DNA of 64,000 bases from Fen-1362 sp049516395 (GCA_049516395.1 JBEKTD010000008.1:50021-114020), one strand, 5' to 3'. Counted from the first letter of the stretch, positions 18,185-27,724 are shown. Translations and numbers: made by a program. The notes: a model not told the origin generated them from the letters alone.

Positions 18185-19459
18185 ATGATTGATATTAAAG
18201 AAATAAGGGAAAACCCGCAGCGATTCAAACAGGCGGCGAAAAACAAAAATATCGAGGTTGATATCGACCGGCTGATGGCTATTGACGCGGAGCTGCTCTC
18301 GGCCAAACAACACCTTCAGGAAATCGCCACTGAAAAAAACCGCATCGGCAAATCAATACCAAAACTCGCCGGCGACGAAAAACAAAACGCACTGGCACAA
18401 TTAGCCAAATTCAAGACCGACGAGTCGCAGTTCGAAGAAAAAGTGAAACAGTTACAGCCCGAAGCCGATTCGCTGATGCTGCTTGTGGCTCAACCGGCGG
18501 ATGATATTGTGCCGCTAGGCAAAGACGACACGGAAAACGTCGAGTTAAGAAGAGAAGGACAGGTTCGCCAGTTCGATTTCAAACCCAAAGACCACGTTCA
18601 ATTAGGCGTTGACCTCGGAATAATCGATATTGAGCGTGGAGTAAAATTAGCGGGGACACGAAGTTATTTTCTCAAGGGCGACGGGGCGAGATTGCACTGG
18701 GCGGTGCTGCAATTCGCGATGGATGTTATGATTGCCAGGGGCTATACGCCTATGTCGGTGCCGCTTTTGATGCGCGATGAGGCAATGCGCGGAACCGGAT
18801 ATTATCCCGGCTCGGAAGAGCAGACCTATCGAATGGAAAAAGACGAGGTGAACCTCGCAGGGACAGCCGAAGTGCCCCTGACCGCATTCAGGATGGGCGA
18901 GATACTGGAAGAAAAAGACCTGCCCATTAAATTCGCGGGGATGTCAACGTGTTTCAGACGTGAGGCAGGCGCAGCGGGCAAAGACACCTATGGCCTTTAC
19001 AGGATTCACCAGTTCGACAAGGTCGAGCAGGTCGTAATCTGCAAAAACAGCGTCGAGGAAAGTAACAAATTCCACGAGGAAATTCTGAGCAATTCGGAAG
19101 TCGTAATGAAAGCGCTCGAGCTGCCCTACCGCATCGTCGCCGTCTGCACGGGCGACCTCGGCAGAGGTCAGGCGAAAAAATACGATATTGAGGCGTGGAT
19201 GCCCTCGCGGAATAACTACTGCGAGACGCACAGCGCGAGTAAATTTTACGAGTTTCAGGCCAGGCGAATGAACCTGCGATACAAGGACTCCGCAACAAAG
19301 AAAAACCTGTTCTGCCACACGCTTAATAACACCGTCATCGCAAGCCCGCGAGTTTTGATACCAATCCTGGAGCTTTACCAGAACGCCGACGGCTCGATTA
19401 CGGTGCCAAAGGTCCTCCAGCCCTATATGGGCGGACTGGAACGAATCACAAAATCATAA
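18185..19459 (+). CDS. serS: Seryl-tRNA synthetase
   Basis: This class II aminoacyl-tRNA synthetase, 424 residues, charges tRNA-Ser. Residues 1-105 form the long antiparallel coiled-coil arm (MIDIKEIRENPQRFKQAAKN onward). The catalytic core contains motif 2 (MSTCFRREAGAAGKDTYG) and motif 3 (NTVIASPRVLIPILELYQ), plus the serine-site stretch LAGTAEVPLT. Length is normal. An AGG precedes the ATG by seven bases. It is embedded in the acyl-chain operon, 12 bases after the second ketosynthase and 16 before the next gene, so a housekeeping gene appears to share that transcript. Confidence 0.97.
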   Translation: MIDIKEIRENPQRFKQAAKNKNIEVDIDRLMAIDAELLSAKQHLQEIATEKNRIGKSIPKLAGDEKQNALAQLAKFKTDESQFEEKVKQLQPEADSLMLLVAQPADDIVPLGKDDTENVELRREGQVRQFDFKPKDHVQLGVDLGIIDIERGVKLAGTRSYFLKGDGARLHWAVLQFAMDVMIARGYTPMSVPLLMRDEAMRGTGYYPGSEEQTYRMEKDEVNLAGTAEVPLTAFRMGEILEEKDLPIKFAGMSTCFRREAGAAGKDTYGLYRIHQFDKVEQVVICKNSVEESNKFHEEILSNSEVVMKALELPYRIVAVCTGDLGRGQAKKYDIEAWMPSRNNYCETHSASKFYEFQARRMNLRYKDSATKKNLFCHTLNNTVIASPRVLIPILELYQNADGSITVPKVLQPYMGGLERITKS

Positions 19460-19475
19460 TCAGGAGAACGACGCG

Positions 19476-19892
19476 ATGACAAAAGAACAGGTCTTCGAGT
19501 TAATGAGAAACAATCCTGTTTTTGCGCTGGCTACGGCTGAGGACAACAAGCCGCACGTCCGGATGATGATGCTTTACAGAGCAGACGAAAACGGCATCAT
19601 CTTCAATACCGGCGAAAATAAGGACCTGCACAGGCAGCTTTCAAAAAACGAAAATGCTGAGTTGTGTTTCTACAATGCCGCAGAGGGACGCCAGATACGC
19701 ATTTCCGGCTCAGTTGAAGAAATCGAAAACCTTGCGCTCAAAAAACAAGTCGTAAAAGATTTCCCGTTTTTGAAAGAATGGGTCGATAAGGATGGCTACG
19801 ACGTCCTCGTTGTTTACTGTCTCAAACGCGGCAAAGCAACAACCTGGACGATGGAGACAAACTTTAAGCCCAAAGAGTATATCCAGCTATAA
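19476..19892 (+). CDS. Pyridoxamine 5'-phosphate oxidase-fold protein
   Basis: This 138-residue protein has the split-barrel flavin-binding fold of the PNPOx family. The start FELMRNNPVFALATAEDNKP and the segment FNTGENKDLHRQLSKN are typical of small members annotated as general-stress or pyridoxamine-oxidase-like proteins. It would probably bind FMN or F420 as a dimer and reduce an unknown substrate. AGGAG lies upstream of the ATG. It follows serS by 16 bases and precedes the phospholipase B-like gene by about 45 bases. True pyridoxine oxidases are longer (over 200 residues), so vitamin B6 synthesis is unlikely. Confidence 0.85.
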   Translation: MTKEQVFELMRNNPVFALATAEDNKPHVRMMMLYRADENGIIFNTGENKDLHRQLSKNENAELCFYNAAEGRQIRISGSVEEIENLALKKQVVKDFPFLKEWVDKDGYDVLVVYCLKRGKATTWTMETNFKPKEYIQL

Positions 19893-19937
19893 TCGCCTGA
19901 CAGAAATCAAACCGGTCAGAAAAAGGAGATAAATAGT

Positions 19938-21359
19938 ATGGACACAAACAATCGAATCCTGACTTGTCTTCTGTTGTTATCTGCCTTTTTAATGCAGTCG
20001 TGTTCACCAGTGAACGTATCGCAAGGGGACGTCAAAAGCGCCTCGCAGCAAAAACAATGGCTCAGCAAGGCATACCGGTACGACAAAAACGGCTGGATTT
20101 TTCTGCATATCGATGGCGCTCCATTTGAAAGGGGATTTCAGCGCGGGTATCTGACGGCAAATGAAATAGAGGACTTTAACAAAACGCTTGCGTACGTGCA
20201 GGAGTTTGAAACAAGTGAGAAACTGGATTTCTTCGTCAAGGCAGCGGCCAGATTATTCAAGGACAAGGTATCAAAGGAATACGTCGAGGAAATGCAGGGT
20301 ATGACGGCTGGGGCGCGGGCAGCAGGCAAAGAAATCACATACGACCAGATGCTTTTAATGAACGGGTTTATTGATATAGCGTGGTACTGGTATCCACAGG
20401 AGAAAGACAAGATTCGCAGCGATGGCCCCGGCTGCAGCGCGTTTATAGCCGCCGGAGACGCAACAGCAGATGGCTCCATAGTTATGGCGCACAACTCATG
20501 GGCCTCATATACGGAACTGAAGTTCTGTAACATTATCGTGGATATTGTCCCCCAGAAGGGTAATCGTATATTGATGCAGACGTGGGGACCGTGCATATAC
20601 AGCGCGACGGATTTTTTTATAACTTCAGCGGGCCTGATTGGGACTGAGACCACCATCGGCGCCTTTAAAGGATTTAACGCCCAAGGCACGCCCGTCTTTG
20701 AGCGGGCAAGAAAGGCGATGCAGTACGCACGTGACATCAATGAGTGGGCGAAGATAATGACTGACAAAAACAGCGGCGCCTACGCCAATTCCTGGCTAAT
20801 CGGCGATATCAATACAGGCGAAATCGCCCGGCTGGAGCTTGGACTGAAATATCATAACCTTGAGAAAAAAACCAATGGGTACTTCACCGGCTCCAACGTC
20901 GCGGAAGACCTGAAAATTTTAAGGAAAGAAACAAGCGCTACTTATGACGACGTAAGAAATCCATGCGTTTCAAGGCGGGTCCGCTGGGAACAGCTTATGA
21001 AGGAAAATTACGGCAGGATAACCGCGGAGATTGCCAAAAATCTGCTGGCTGACCATTATGACGTTTACCTCAAAAAAGAAAGCCGGTCATCGAGGACTAT
21101 ATGCGGGCACGCTGAGCTGGACGATGGCTCCGTGCCGGCAAGCGGAAAACCATATAGTCCCAGTGGCGCAATCGACGGCAAGGTTGTCGATTCCAAAATG
21201 GCCAAAAACTGGCAGCTATGGGCCAAATGGGGCAGCTCCTGCGACAGGGATTTCAACTCGGTGGATTTTCTCACCGAGCATCCCCAGTACAGCCGGCTCA
21301 AAGGATATTTACCGAATTTGCCCGCCCAGCCGTGGACTATTTTGCCGGAAAATAAATAG
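19938..21359 (+). CDS. Phospholipase B-like / C45-type Ntn-hydrolase lipoprotein
   Basis: This is a 473-residue exported lipoprotein, with lipobox LMQSC after a hydrophobic helix. The mature protein looks like an N-terminal-nucleophile amidase or acyl hydrolase. GPGCSAFIAAGDATADGS supplies the candidate nucleophile Cys, followed by VMAHNSWASY, the HN(T/S)W motif of phospholipase B-like and acyl-transferase (C45) families. In those families a propeptide is cleaved to expose the cysteine, and the enzyme removes acyl chains from lipids or amides. AGGAG precedes the ATG. It lies in the operon that contains ketosynthases and dehydratase, so a lipid substrate is plausible but unproven. Confidence 0.72.
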   Translation: MDTNNRILTCLLLLSAFLMQSCSPVNVSQGDVKSASQQKQWLSKAYRYDKNGWIFLHIDGAPFERGFQRGYLTANEIEDFNKTLAYVQEFETSEKLDFFVKAAARLFKDKVSKEYVEEMQGMTAGARAAGKEITYDQMLLMNGFIDIAWYWYPQEKDKIRSDGPGCSAFIAAGDATADGSIVMAHNSWASYTELKFCNIIVDIVPQKGNRILMQTWGPCIYSATDFFITSAGLIGTETTIGAFKGFNAQGTPVFERARKAMQYARDINEWAKIMTDKNSGAYANSWLIGDINTGEIARLELGLKYHNLEKKTNGYFTGSNVAEDLKILRKETSATYDDVRNPCVSRRVRWEQLMKENYGRITAEIAKNLLADHYDVYLKKESRSSRTICGHAELDDGSVPASGKPYSPSGAIDGKVVDSKMAKNWQLWAKWGSSCDRDFNSVDFLTEHPQYSRLKGYLPNLPAQPWTILPENK

Positions 21360-21451
21360 AGACGATAACAGAAATAAACTTTAAGCCGAAGGAATATATC
21401 TCGGTATAAACACCCTTCCCAACTTCCATAAACTATTAGGAAGATGAGAAC

Positions 21452-24034
21452 TTGAACAACATACAGCAAAGATTGGCGGAAATCGACAGACAGTTCGACC
21501 GATGTCCGGCATATTACTATAAGCAAACCGTCAGCACAGCCCCGCTTGTATTTTGCGCCATTGGCCTCATCGCCGGAATAATCATACAAGACCATTTCCC
21601 CTCGCCTGTTTGGAGCCGATGGCTGCTGCTGGGTTTCTGCACAGCAATATTAATTTTATCGTTGATAATTTATTTCTTTTGGCCCACATCAGAAACTCTA
21701 AAATTTTATACCCTGCCTCTCCTGGCAACTGCGCTTTTCGCATGTCTCGGCGTAATCCGTATGGCAAGTTTCAATAGCGCACCGCCGAATGATATCCGCA
21801 ATCTCGTAGGCAGCGAGCCAAACCTGGCAGCCGTGCGTGGCGTGATTGTTACCGAGCCGTATATCGACGGCAACGACTGGAAATTCTCGAAATTCACACC
21901 CACCGACCAGAGCAGCAGTTTTTACCTGGAACTTACCGAAGCCGAAACAACCACCGGCTGGATAAAAACAGGCGGGCTTGCCCGGATAAGAGTCAATGAA
22001 CCGATTTTCGACCTGCGGGAAGGCGACCGTGTCCAAATATATTGCATCCTGAACAAATTCAATGGGCCGACAAATCCCGGCGAGTTTGATATCGCCAAAT
22101 ATATGGCTCGCAATAGCGTCTTTGTCGCCGGCTCAGCCGATTCACGCCAGGCAATCGAACTATTAAGCAGCAATGCCAGCACCACAGGGTTATATACCAA
22201 AGCAAAATCGTGGTTGAGCAGGATTGCTGTTAACTCGCTTTTGGGCGGGCCATATCCGCGTGACCAATCCGAAAGTTTGCTCCTCGCCCTTGTCCTGGGT
22301 TACAGAACAAATATCGACAAAGAAACTTATAACGCCTTTCGCAAAACGGGCCTGTTGCACTTTGTTTGTCTTTCAGGGATGAATTTTGCGATGGTGATTG
22401 GATTTGTCTGGTGGGTCTGCAAAACCGCCGGTCTTATGAAGCCGGGTCGTGCGATTGTATGCACCATTGCCGCCCTGCTTTTTCTTATGGTCGTCCCCGA
22501 AAATGCGCCGGCATTACGGGCCGCGTTTATATGCTTCGCGTTTTGTGCGTCGTTTATATTCCGTCGAAATTCAAACTCATTTAACTCGCTCGCCTTGGCG
22601 GCTGTTGTCCTGCTGCTTATGAAACCAACAGGTATCTTCCAGCCCGATTGGCAGCTCTCGTTTGTCTCAGTTCTCGGCATCCTGCTGTTTTCAAAACCAA
22701 TTCAAAACTTCCTCACCGAAACAACTTCCGGCTGGTTCGTCGAGCCGGAAAAACGAAATCTGTCGAGCCGTGGTATTTTTGAAATCGTATCACTTATCAC
22801 ATCCGCCTTCGCAGTAAGCGTGGCCGCTTGGTTCGCAAACGTCGGAATACTCCTTTATCACTTTCACGGCATCCAGTATCTCACCACCATCTGGACGGTG
22901 CTCGTATCTCCGCTCATTGGGCTGATATCTCTTTTAGGATACCTGAAACTGATTGTAGCGTTATTTTTGCCGAGTGTTTCCGCGGTGATGGGAATAATAA
23001 TTAACTGGCTGTCAAATTGGCTGATTTGGATTGTCAAGCTATTCGCAGGTCTGAATATATCCGAAATGCTCACGGGAAAAACTAACATCGCGGTAATTTT
23101 ATTATTCTACGCGTTGATAATATTCGCGTTCTTCTTCCCCCTACGCCGACAAACACTCAAAAATATCATCTGTGTAACAGCAGCCCTTACGCTCGTCATC
23201 TCACTGGTGCCTCCCTGGTGGCAAAGGACACACGGGGACAATCTGACTGTTACGGTTCTCGACGTAGGCCACGGCCAGGCGATACTCGCTCAAATGCCCG
23301 GAGGAAGCAATATCTTGTTTGACGCCGGTTCACAAAACAGGTCCGATGTGGGGACACGGGTCGTATCTCCCTTTTTGCGACATAACGGCATAGGGAAAAT
23401 TGACGCGGTCGTTATTGGCCACGGTGATATTGACCACATCAACGGCATACCGGAAATAATAGGAGACATCGGCGCAAACGCCGTCTATGCAAGCAAAGCT
23501 TTTTTCGGGGACAATAGGCAAACAACAAAATTCCTGCAAAACGAGCTGCGACAAACAGCAGATATAAACGTAGCAGACATAAATAACCTCCCACAAAAAT
23601 TCGGCTTATCGAAAGTACAGGCGCTTTGGCCAATTCCTGATATACAGGAAAATAATTCAGTCAGCGACAACGACAAATCGGTAGTATCCTTGATTGAATA
23701 CGCCGGCAAACGAGTTCTGATATGTTCGGATATTGAAAAATTCGCACAAAGAGAAATCTTCCGCCTGTATCCTGACCTCAAAGCCGACGTTTTAATAATG
23801 CCTCACCATGGCTCCGCAAAAACCACCGAGCCGTCATTCGTCGATAAAACCGGAGCCGCCGTTACAATCGCCAGTTGCAACGAATCTTCCTATGAAAAAG
23901 GACAAGTCATCGGACCTCGGCCAGAACTGAAATCGTACTACACCGGAAAAAACGGGGCGGTGACTGTCCGTATAAATAAACAGGGAATTATCAACACAAC
24001 CGCCTTTGCAAAAGAAAAGCAGCCCGCTTATTAA
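21452..24034 (+). CDS. comEC: ComEC/Rec2-family DNA-uptake channel protein
   Basis: This 860-residue inner-membrane protein is predicted to carry single-stranded DNA into the cytoplasm in natural transformation. It has an N-terminal DUF4131-like region with two or three helices and an OB-like soluble part (to about 230). The polytopic Competence domain follows (FVCLSGMNFAMVIGFVWW onward). The C-terminal metallo-beta-lactamase domain has LDVGHGQAILAQ, VIGHGDIDHINGIPE (HxxxDH) and MPHHGSAKTTEPSF. The start is TTG at 21452, with AGGAAG eight bases upstream; the nearby ATG at 21444 is out of frame. Its 3' end lies inside a terminator hairpin. pilT and a prepilin peptidase elsewhere in the window support a type IV pilus-based uptake route. 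Confidence 0.92.
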   Translation: MNNIQQRLAEIDRQFDRCPAYYYKQTVSTAPLVFCAIGLIAGIIIQDHFPSPVWSRWLLLGFCTAILILSLIIYFFWPTSETLKFYTLPLLATALFACLGVIRMASFNSAPPNDIRNLVGSEPNLAAVRGVIVTEPYIDGNDWKFSKFTPTDQSSSFYLELTEAETTTGWIKTGGLARIRVNEPIFDLREGDRVQIYCILNKFNGPTNPGEFDIAKYMARNSVFVAGSADSRQAIELLSSNASTTGLYTKAKSWLSRIAVNSLLGGPYPRDQSESLLLALVLGYRTNIDKETYNAFRKTGLLHFVCLSGMNFAMVIGFVWWVCKTAGLMKPGRAIVCTIAALLFLMVVPENAPALRAAFICFAFCASFIFRRNSNSFNSLALAAVVLLLMKPTGIFQPDWQLSFVSVLGILLFSKPIQNFLTETTSGWFVEPEKRNLSSRGIFEIVSLITSAFAVSVAAWFANVGILLYHFHGIQYLTTIWTVLVSPLIGLISLLGYLKLIVALFLPSVSAVMGIIINWLSNWLIWIVKLFAGLNISEMLTGKTNIAVILLFYALIIFAFFFPLRRQTLKNIICVTAALTLVISLVPPWWQRTHGDNLTVTVLDVGHGQAILAQMPGGSNILFDAGSQNRSDVGTRVVSPFLRHNGIGKIDAVVIGHGDIDHINGIPEIIGDIGANAVYASKAFFGDNRQTTKFLQNELRQTADINVADINNLPQKFGLSKVQALWPIPDIQENNSVSDNDKSVVSLIEYAGKRVLICSDIEKFAQREIFRLYPDLKADVLIMPHHGSAKTTEPSFVDKTGAAVTIASCNESSYEKGQVIGPRPELKSYYTGKNGAVTVRINKQGIINTTAFAKEKQPAY

Positions 24035-24045
24035 CGGGCTGCTTT
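24016..24045. terminator. Bidirectional rho-independent terminator overlapping the comEC 3' end
   Basis: A perfect 11-bp stem (AAAGCAGCCCG / CGGGCTGCTTT) encloses the loop CTTATTAA, which contains the comEC stop codon. A-rich and T-rich flanks let it serve both comEC and the convergent ompA-like gene. Confidence 0.8.
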
Positions 24046-24082
24046 AATAATCCTGCGAATTTTCAGCAACAGGCCGGTTGTG

Positions 24083-24742
24083 TTATTTCATCATGTGAAC
24101 AACGATTTCGACTCTGCGGTTTTTCTTTTTGCCTTCCGCTGTTGAATTTGACGCGATTGGTCTTCCTTCGCCATAGCCGGTCGCCGAAATCTTGTTCTCA
24201 GCAACACCTTTTTGTGTAAGGTACCTGGCAACCGCCATCGCGCGTTGCGAGGAAAGCTCCAGGTTGTCCTTCCAGCTTGATTTCCTGATTGGGTCGGAAT
24301 CGGTATGCCCCGCCACTTCAATATGCCTGCCGGGGTATTTTGCCTTCAGCACCGAATAAATATGGTCAAGCTCTTTGTTTGTTGAACCTTTCAGCGTGGC
24401 CTTGCCCGCGTCAAACAAAATCGCGTTCGGAAGTGTTACCGTAATCGTGCCGGCATTGGCATCGAAGCTCACATCGTAACCCTCGCCGAAGCCGGTCGCG
24501 TCAGCGGGACTTCTCTTCTTTTCGACAATCTGTTTTTGCAGGTCCTGAATGGTCTGCTGGTCTTTCGCGAGCTGGTCGGCCATCTGCGCATTTTCCGCCT
24601 TCTCACGTTCCAGCAGTCCTTTTGTGTTCTGGTTCTCGACGTTCAGCGCATCGTGTTTCTTTTTCCAGTCGGTGCAGCCGGAGAACATCGTAACAGCTAT
24701 TAGCGCAACCAGTAACGCCACTTTGTTTTTTGTAAACTGCAT
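24083..24742 (-). CDS. OmpA-family peptidoglycan-binding lipoprotein
   Basis: This 219-residue outer-membrane lipoprotein (lipobox FSGC) anchors the envelope to peptidoglycan. Residues 25-80 form a coiled coil (LLEREKAENAQMADQLAKDQ). The C-terminal OmpA domain includes VAGHTDSDPIRKSSWKDN, with the conserved diaminopimelate-contacting Asp, and ISATGYGEGRPIASN, followed by NRRVEIVV. GGAG lies nine bases ahead of the ATG. The gap to the prepilin peptidase gene upstream is only 38 bases, so it may be the last gene of an argG-pilD-ompA transcript that ends at the hairpin at 24016-24045. It resembles Pal or OmpA-like proteins rather than MotB, as it has no membrane helix. Confidence 0.92.
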   Translation of the reverse strand: MQFTKNKVALLVALIAVTMFSGCTDWKKKHDALNVENQNTKGLLEREKAENAQMADQLAKDQQTIQDLQKQIVEKKRSPADATGFGEGYDVSFDANAGTITVTLPNAILFDAGKATLKGSTNKELDHIYSVLKAKYPGRHIEVAGHTDSDPIRKSSWKDNLELSSQRAMAVARYLTQKGVAENKISATGYGEGRPIASNSTAEGKKKNRRVEIVVHMMK

Positions 24743-24780
24743 TTCTACGTCTCCTTAAAAATATTAAAGCGATTCCTTTC

Positions 24781-26025
24781 TTATCTGCCAAACACAACTT
24801 TCAGATAGTCAATAATACCATTGTGAAAAATCATAGCAACAACTATTCCCATTGACAAGAAGGGACCATAAGGAATTTGCCTGGTTTTTTTTGAAAACAT
24901 CTGCACCGCCGCCCAAATAAGCCCGAAAAACGGCGCAACAAAAAAAGCGATAATTATAAACAAAGGCCCGATTACAGTCCCTGCCGCACCCATCAAATGA
25001 ACGTCGCCTAACCCCATCGCCTCCTTTCCAAATGCCAGTGTGCCAAAAATCCGCGTCGCCCAGACAACCGCACAGCCCACAAAATACCCCGCCAAACTTC
25101 CCATAACTCCTTCAATGACAGGCCTTTGCGAAAACTCAAACCACCACTGATGCGGCGGCGAATACCCGCTGAAAAGCCAGTTAACAGCCAGTGCACATAT
25201 GATTATGGGAAGCAGAAAAAGCATTTCACGCAACATCTCAACTCGGTCATTAAATTCCACATCAGCGGGCAAATTATTCTGCCCAGAACCCGGTTGAGGG
25301 GATGAGCCGACTGGCTTTTCAGGATTTTGAGAATTTTCAGACAAATCCTGAATCCCGGAAAAATCGTAACTTCTTTTTAAAATTCCTGTTACCAGCAGCA
25401 GCATCGATATGCCCAGCCCGATTGTCGCCCCCAGCGATAATGATGCAACCGTCGTGTGATTGATAAATATCAAATCAGTGGTTGTAGGCAGCAGAAAATA
25501 ATGACGAATTGTCGCCGGATGAATGAGCAGCGGTGCAATCGCCCCGCCAATCAACCCCGCCGCAGTAGCGAACCAGCAAACAGACAACGGTATAATCCAC
25601 ATCTCCAGGTCAATCGCCGAACACACAATAAGTGCAGAAAGCAGAACAACGGAAATCAGGTACAGAATCCAGCCGCCTGATAAAAACTCCGGTATCCCGT
25701 GGCGCAATCCGGAATTAAAGAAAAGCAAAAATGTGCCGACAAAAACCACGCCCGTCAGCATTTCGATAACAAAATACCTCGGCGAAATCTGCGTCTTGCA
25801 ATACCGGCATTTGCCTCCCAAAAGCAGCCATGAAAAAAGCGGTATGTTGTCGTAAAAATGAATGTGCTTTCCACATGACGGGCACGCCGACGCCGGCCTG
25901 ACGAGCGACTTATCTCGCGGGACGCGGTAAATAACGACGTTCAAAAAACTGCCAACGCAACAGCCGATAGCAAAAAGAAATACTATCCAGAACCACGTCG
26001 GCATTACTATTTCGCTTCCCTGCAT
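24781..26025 (-). CDS. pilD: Prepilin peptidase (A24 family, PilD-like)
   Basis: This polytopic inner-membrane aspartic protease cleaves and N-methylates type IV prepilins and pseudopilins. The N-terminal methylase-associated region has the zinc-binding cysteine pairs (CPSCGK...CRYCKT) after CCVGSFLNVVIYRVPR. The catalytic aspartates are in SAIDLEMWIIP and AMGLGDVHLMG (GxGD motif). At 414 residues it is longer than the usual 250-290. The extra length is a polar stretch near residues 225-260 (NSQNPEKPVGSSPQPGSGQN) and added membrane helices between the two aspartates. An in-frame ATG at 26004 is an alternative start. It follows argG by 17 bases. pilT at 41410 would belong to the same pilus system. 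Confidence 0.9.
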   Translation of the reverse strand: MQGSEIVMPTWFWIVFLFAIGCCVGSFLNVVIYRVPRDKSLVRPASACPSCGKHIHFYDNIPLFSWLLLGGKCRYCKTQISPRYFVIEMLTGVVFVGTFLLFFNSGLRHGIPEFLSGGWILYLISVVLLSALIVCSAIDLEMWIIPLSVCWFATAAGLIGGAIAPLLIHPATIRHYFLLPTTTDLIFINHTTVASLSLGATIGLGISMLLLVTGILKRSYDFSGIQDLSENSQNPEKPVGSSPQPGSGQNNLPADVEFNDRVEMLREMLFLLPIIICALAVNWLFSGYSPPHQWWFEFSQRPVIEGVMGSLAGYFVGCAVVWATRIFGTLAFGKEAMGLGDVHLMGAAGTVIGPLFIIIAFFVAPFFGLIWAAVQMFSKKTRQIPYGPFLSMGIVVAMIFHNGIIDYLKVVFGR

Positions 26026-26042
26026 TTATCGCCGCTCACTGC

Positions 26043-27263
26043 TTATTTCTTTTTAGTATTTCTGCGCACCGCGCCCGCAACCTGCATTGGTAAACCGAAC
26101 AGCCGGATAAAACCAATCGCGTCAGTCTGGTTGTATTCCGCGCCCATTTTGAAACTCGCCAAAGCGCCGCTGTACAAACTGAACGGGCTTTTCACTCCCG
26201 CAGGCGTACACCGGCCCTTGAAAAGTTTCACCCGCACCGTGCCGGTAACGTTTTGCTGAGTAACGTCGATGAACGCGTCGAGCGCCTCGCGCAACTGGCA
26301 AAACCACTGGCCATAGTAAACCATCTCCGCGTATTTCAGCGATACCTGTTGTTTATAGTGCGCCGTCTCACGGTCAAGCGTCAGCGTCTCCAGCGATTTA
26401 TGAGCAGTCATCAGAATCGTCCCGCCGGGCGTCTCGTATGCCCCGCGTGATTTCATTCCTACTAAACGGTTCTCAACCAAATCAATCTGCCCAACCGCGT
26501 GCTTGCCGCCAATTTCGTTCAATGTCTGAAGCAGCTTTACGCTATCGGTCGCCTTGCCGTCCAATTTAACTGGAATGCCCTGCTCAAAACCAATCTCCAC
26601 GTAATCCGGCTTATTGGGCGCCTTCGAAACCGGCTCCGACATCACCCACAGCTCATCTTTCGGCTCATTCGCCGGGTCTTCGAGGTCCGCACCTTCGTGG
26701 CTGATATGCCAGATGTTCCGGTCTCGTGAATATATCTTCTTTTTGCTCTGGTCAATCGGTATCCCGTGCTTATTCGCATAATCAACCGCCGCCTCTCGGC
26801 TGGTCAATTTAAAATTCGGGTCCTTCCAAGGCGCGATGATTTTCAGCGTCGGGTCAAGGGCCATATACGTCAGCTCGAATCGCACCTGGTCATTGCCTTT
26901 GCCTGTCGCCCCGTGAGCAACACCCATCGCACCTTCCGCGTGAGCCACATCAACCTGATATTTTGCAATCAGGGGACGCGCAATACTCGTCCCGAGTAAA
27001 TATCCATTTTCATAAATCGCCCCGGATTTGAGCAGCCGCCAGAGGTATTCCTCGACGAACTCTTTCCGCAAATCCTTGACGATGCATTTCGACGCGCCGC
27101 TTGCGAGCGCCTTCTTTTTTATACCCGAAAGCTCATCGCCCTGTCCCAAATCCGCCGCGAACGCGATTGTATCGTAACCGTACGTCTCTTTCAGCCAAGG
27201 CAGAATAACACTCGTATCCAGCCCGCCGCTATACGCCAATACTACCTTTTCTTTCTTCGCCAT
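26043..27263 (-). CDS. argG: Argininosuccinate synthase
   Basis: This 406-residue cytoplasmic enzyme joins citrulline and aspartate using ATP, in the penultimate step of arginine synthesis. The P-loop-like PP motif (VVLAYSGGLDTSVILPWL) is at the N-terminus. Other typical segments are EGAMGVAHGATGKGNDQVRF and PEGGTILM-like YETPGGTILMTAHKSLE. I use the third possible start, ATG at 27263, which has GAGG six bases upstream; ATG at 27269 and TTG at 27275 are further candidates. argH is not adjacent. The prepilin peptidase gene follows closely on the same strand. Confidence 0.96.
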   Translation of the reverse strand: MAKKEKVVLAYSGGLDTSVILPWLKETYGYDTIAFAADLGQGDELSGIKKKALASGASKCIVKDLRKEFVEEYLWRLLKSGAIYENGYLLGTSIARPLIAKYQVDVAHAEGAMGVAHGATGKGNDQVRFELTYMALDPTLKIIAPWKDPNFKLTSREAAVDYANKHGIPIDQSKKKIYSRDRNIWHISHEGADLEDPANEPKDELWVMSEPVSKAPNKPDYVEIGFEQGIPVKLDGKATDSVKLLQTLNEIGGKHAVGQIDLVENRLVGMKSRGAYETPGGTILMTAHKSLETLTLDRETAHYKQQVSLKYAEMVYYGQWFCQLREALDAFIDVTQQNVTGTVRVKLFKGRCTPAGVKSPFSLYSGALASFKMGAEYNQTDAIGFIRLFGLPMQVAGAVRRNTKKK

Positions 27264-27409
27264 TTTCATCCTCAATTAATGTCAGCAAAACGGGGATTAT
27301 ACACATTTGGTCATTGAAAGACAATGACAGTAACTTTTAGCAAAGTTTTATGCTTGTTTGAAAACGCCTCCCTTGGCATTGATTTTAAGGATGGGTCGCT
27401 TTGCTCGTC

Positions 27410-27724
27410 TTACCCTGCTGCGTAAATCGGCTCAATGGCTTTGAGAATATGCCGTCGGCGGATATAGTTCTCGCTTTTCTCTACGGCCTGACGTTCCACA
27501 AGGTCAACATTCTGGCCGAATATCCTCGCAAGTTCATTCTGCATTTCGCCTAATTTAACTGATTCGGGCATGTATTCCTGTTTAAAACCGACCAGCACGC
27601 CGATTCCGCTGTTGGCGCGAAAATCATCGTGCAGAACCGTACCGAAAAGCGCAAGTTCGCAAACATTGTGCTGCTTACAAAATGCCTCTATTCTTTCTCT
27701 GTGTATCGCTACATGACTGTTCAT
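27410..27724 (-). CDS. Degenerate minimal nucleotidyltransferase (MNT-like)
   Basis: This 104-residue protein has the MNT fold pattern but has lost its catalytic residues. The family motif is GSxxxG...SDIDLLV; here it reads FGTVLHDDFRANSGIGVLVGF up to the last strand, so both metal-binding aspartates are Gly and the second motif residue is Thr. The next region (GQNVDLVERQAV) keeps the third conserved Asp. The ATG at 27724 has a strong upstream GGAGAAGG; the longer open frame has no such site. It follows the HEPN gene by about 100 bases on the same strand. It may be a second, catalytically inactive antitoxin or regulator of the HEPN protein, or a decaying copy. Confidence 0.75.
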   Translation of the reverse strand: MNSHVAIHRERIEAFCKQHNVCELALFGTVLHDDFRANSGIGVLVGFKQEYMPESVKLGEMQNELARIFGQNVDLVERQAVEKSENYIRRRHILKAIEPIYAAG

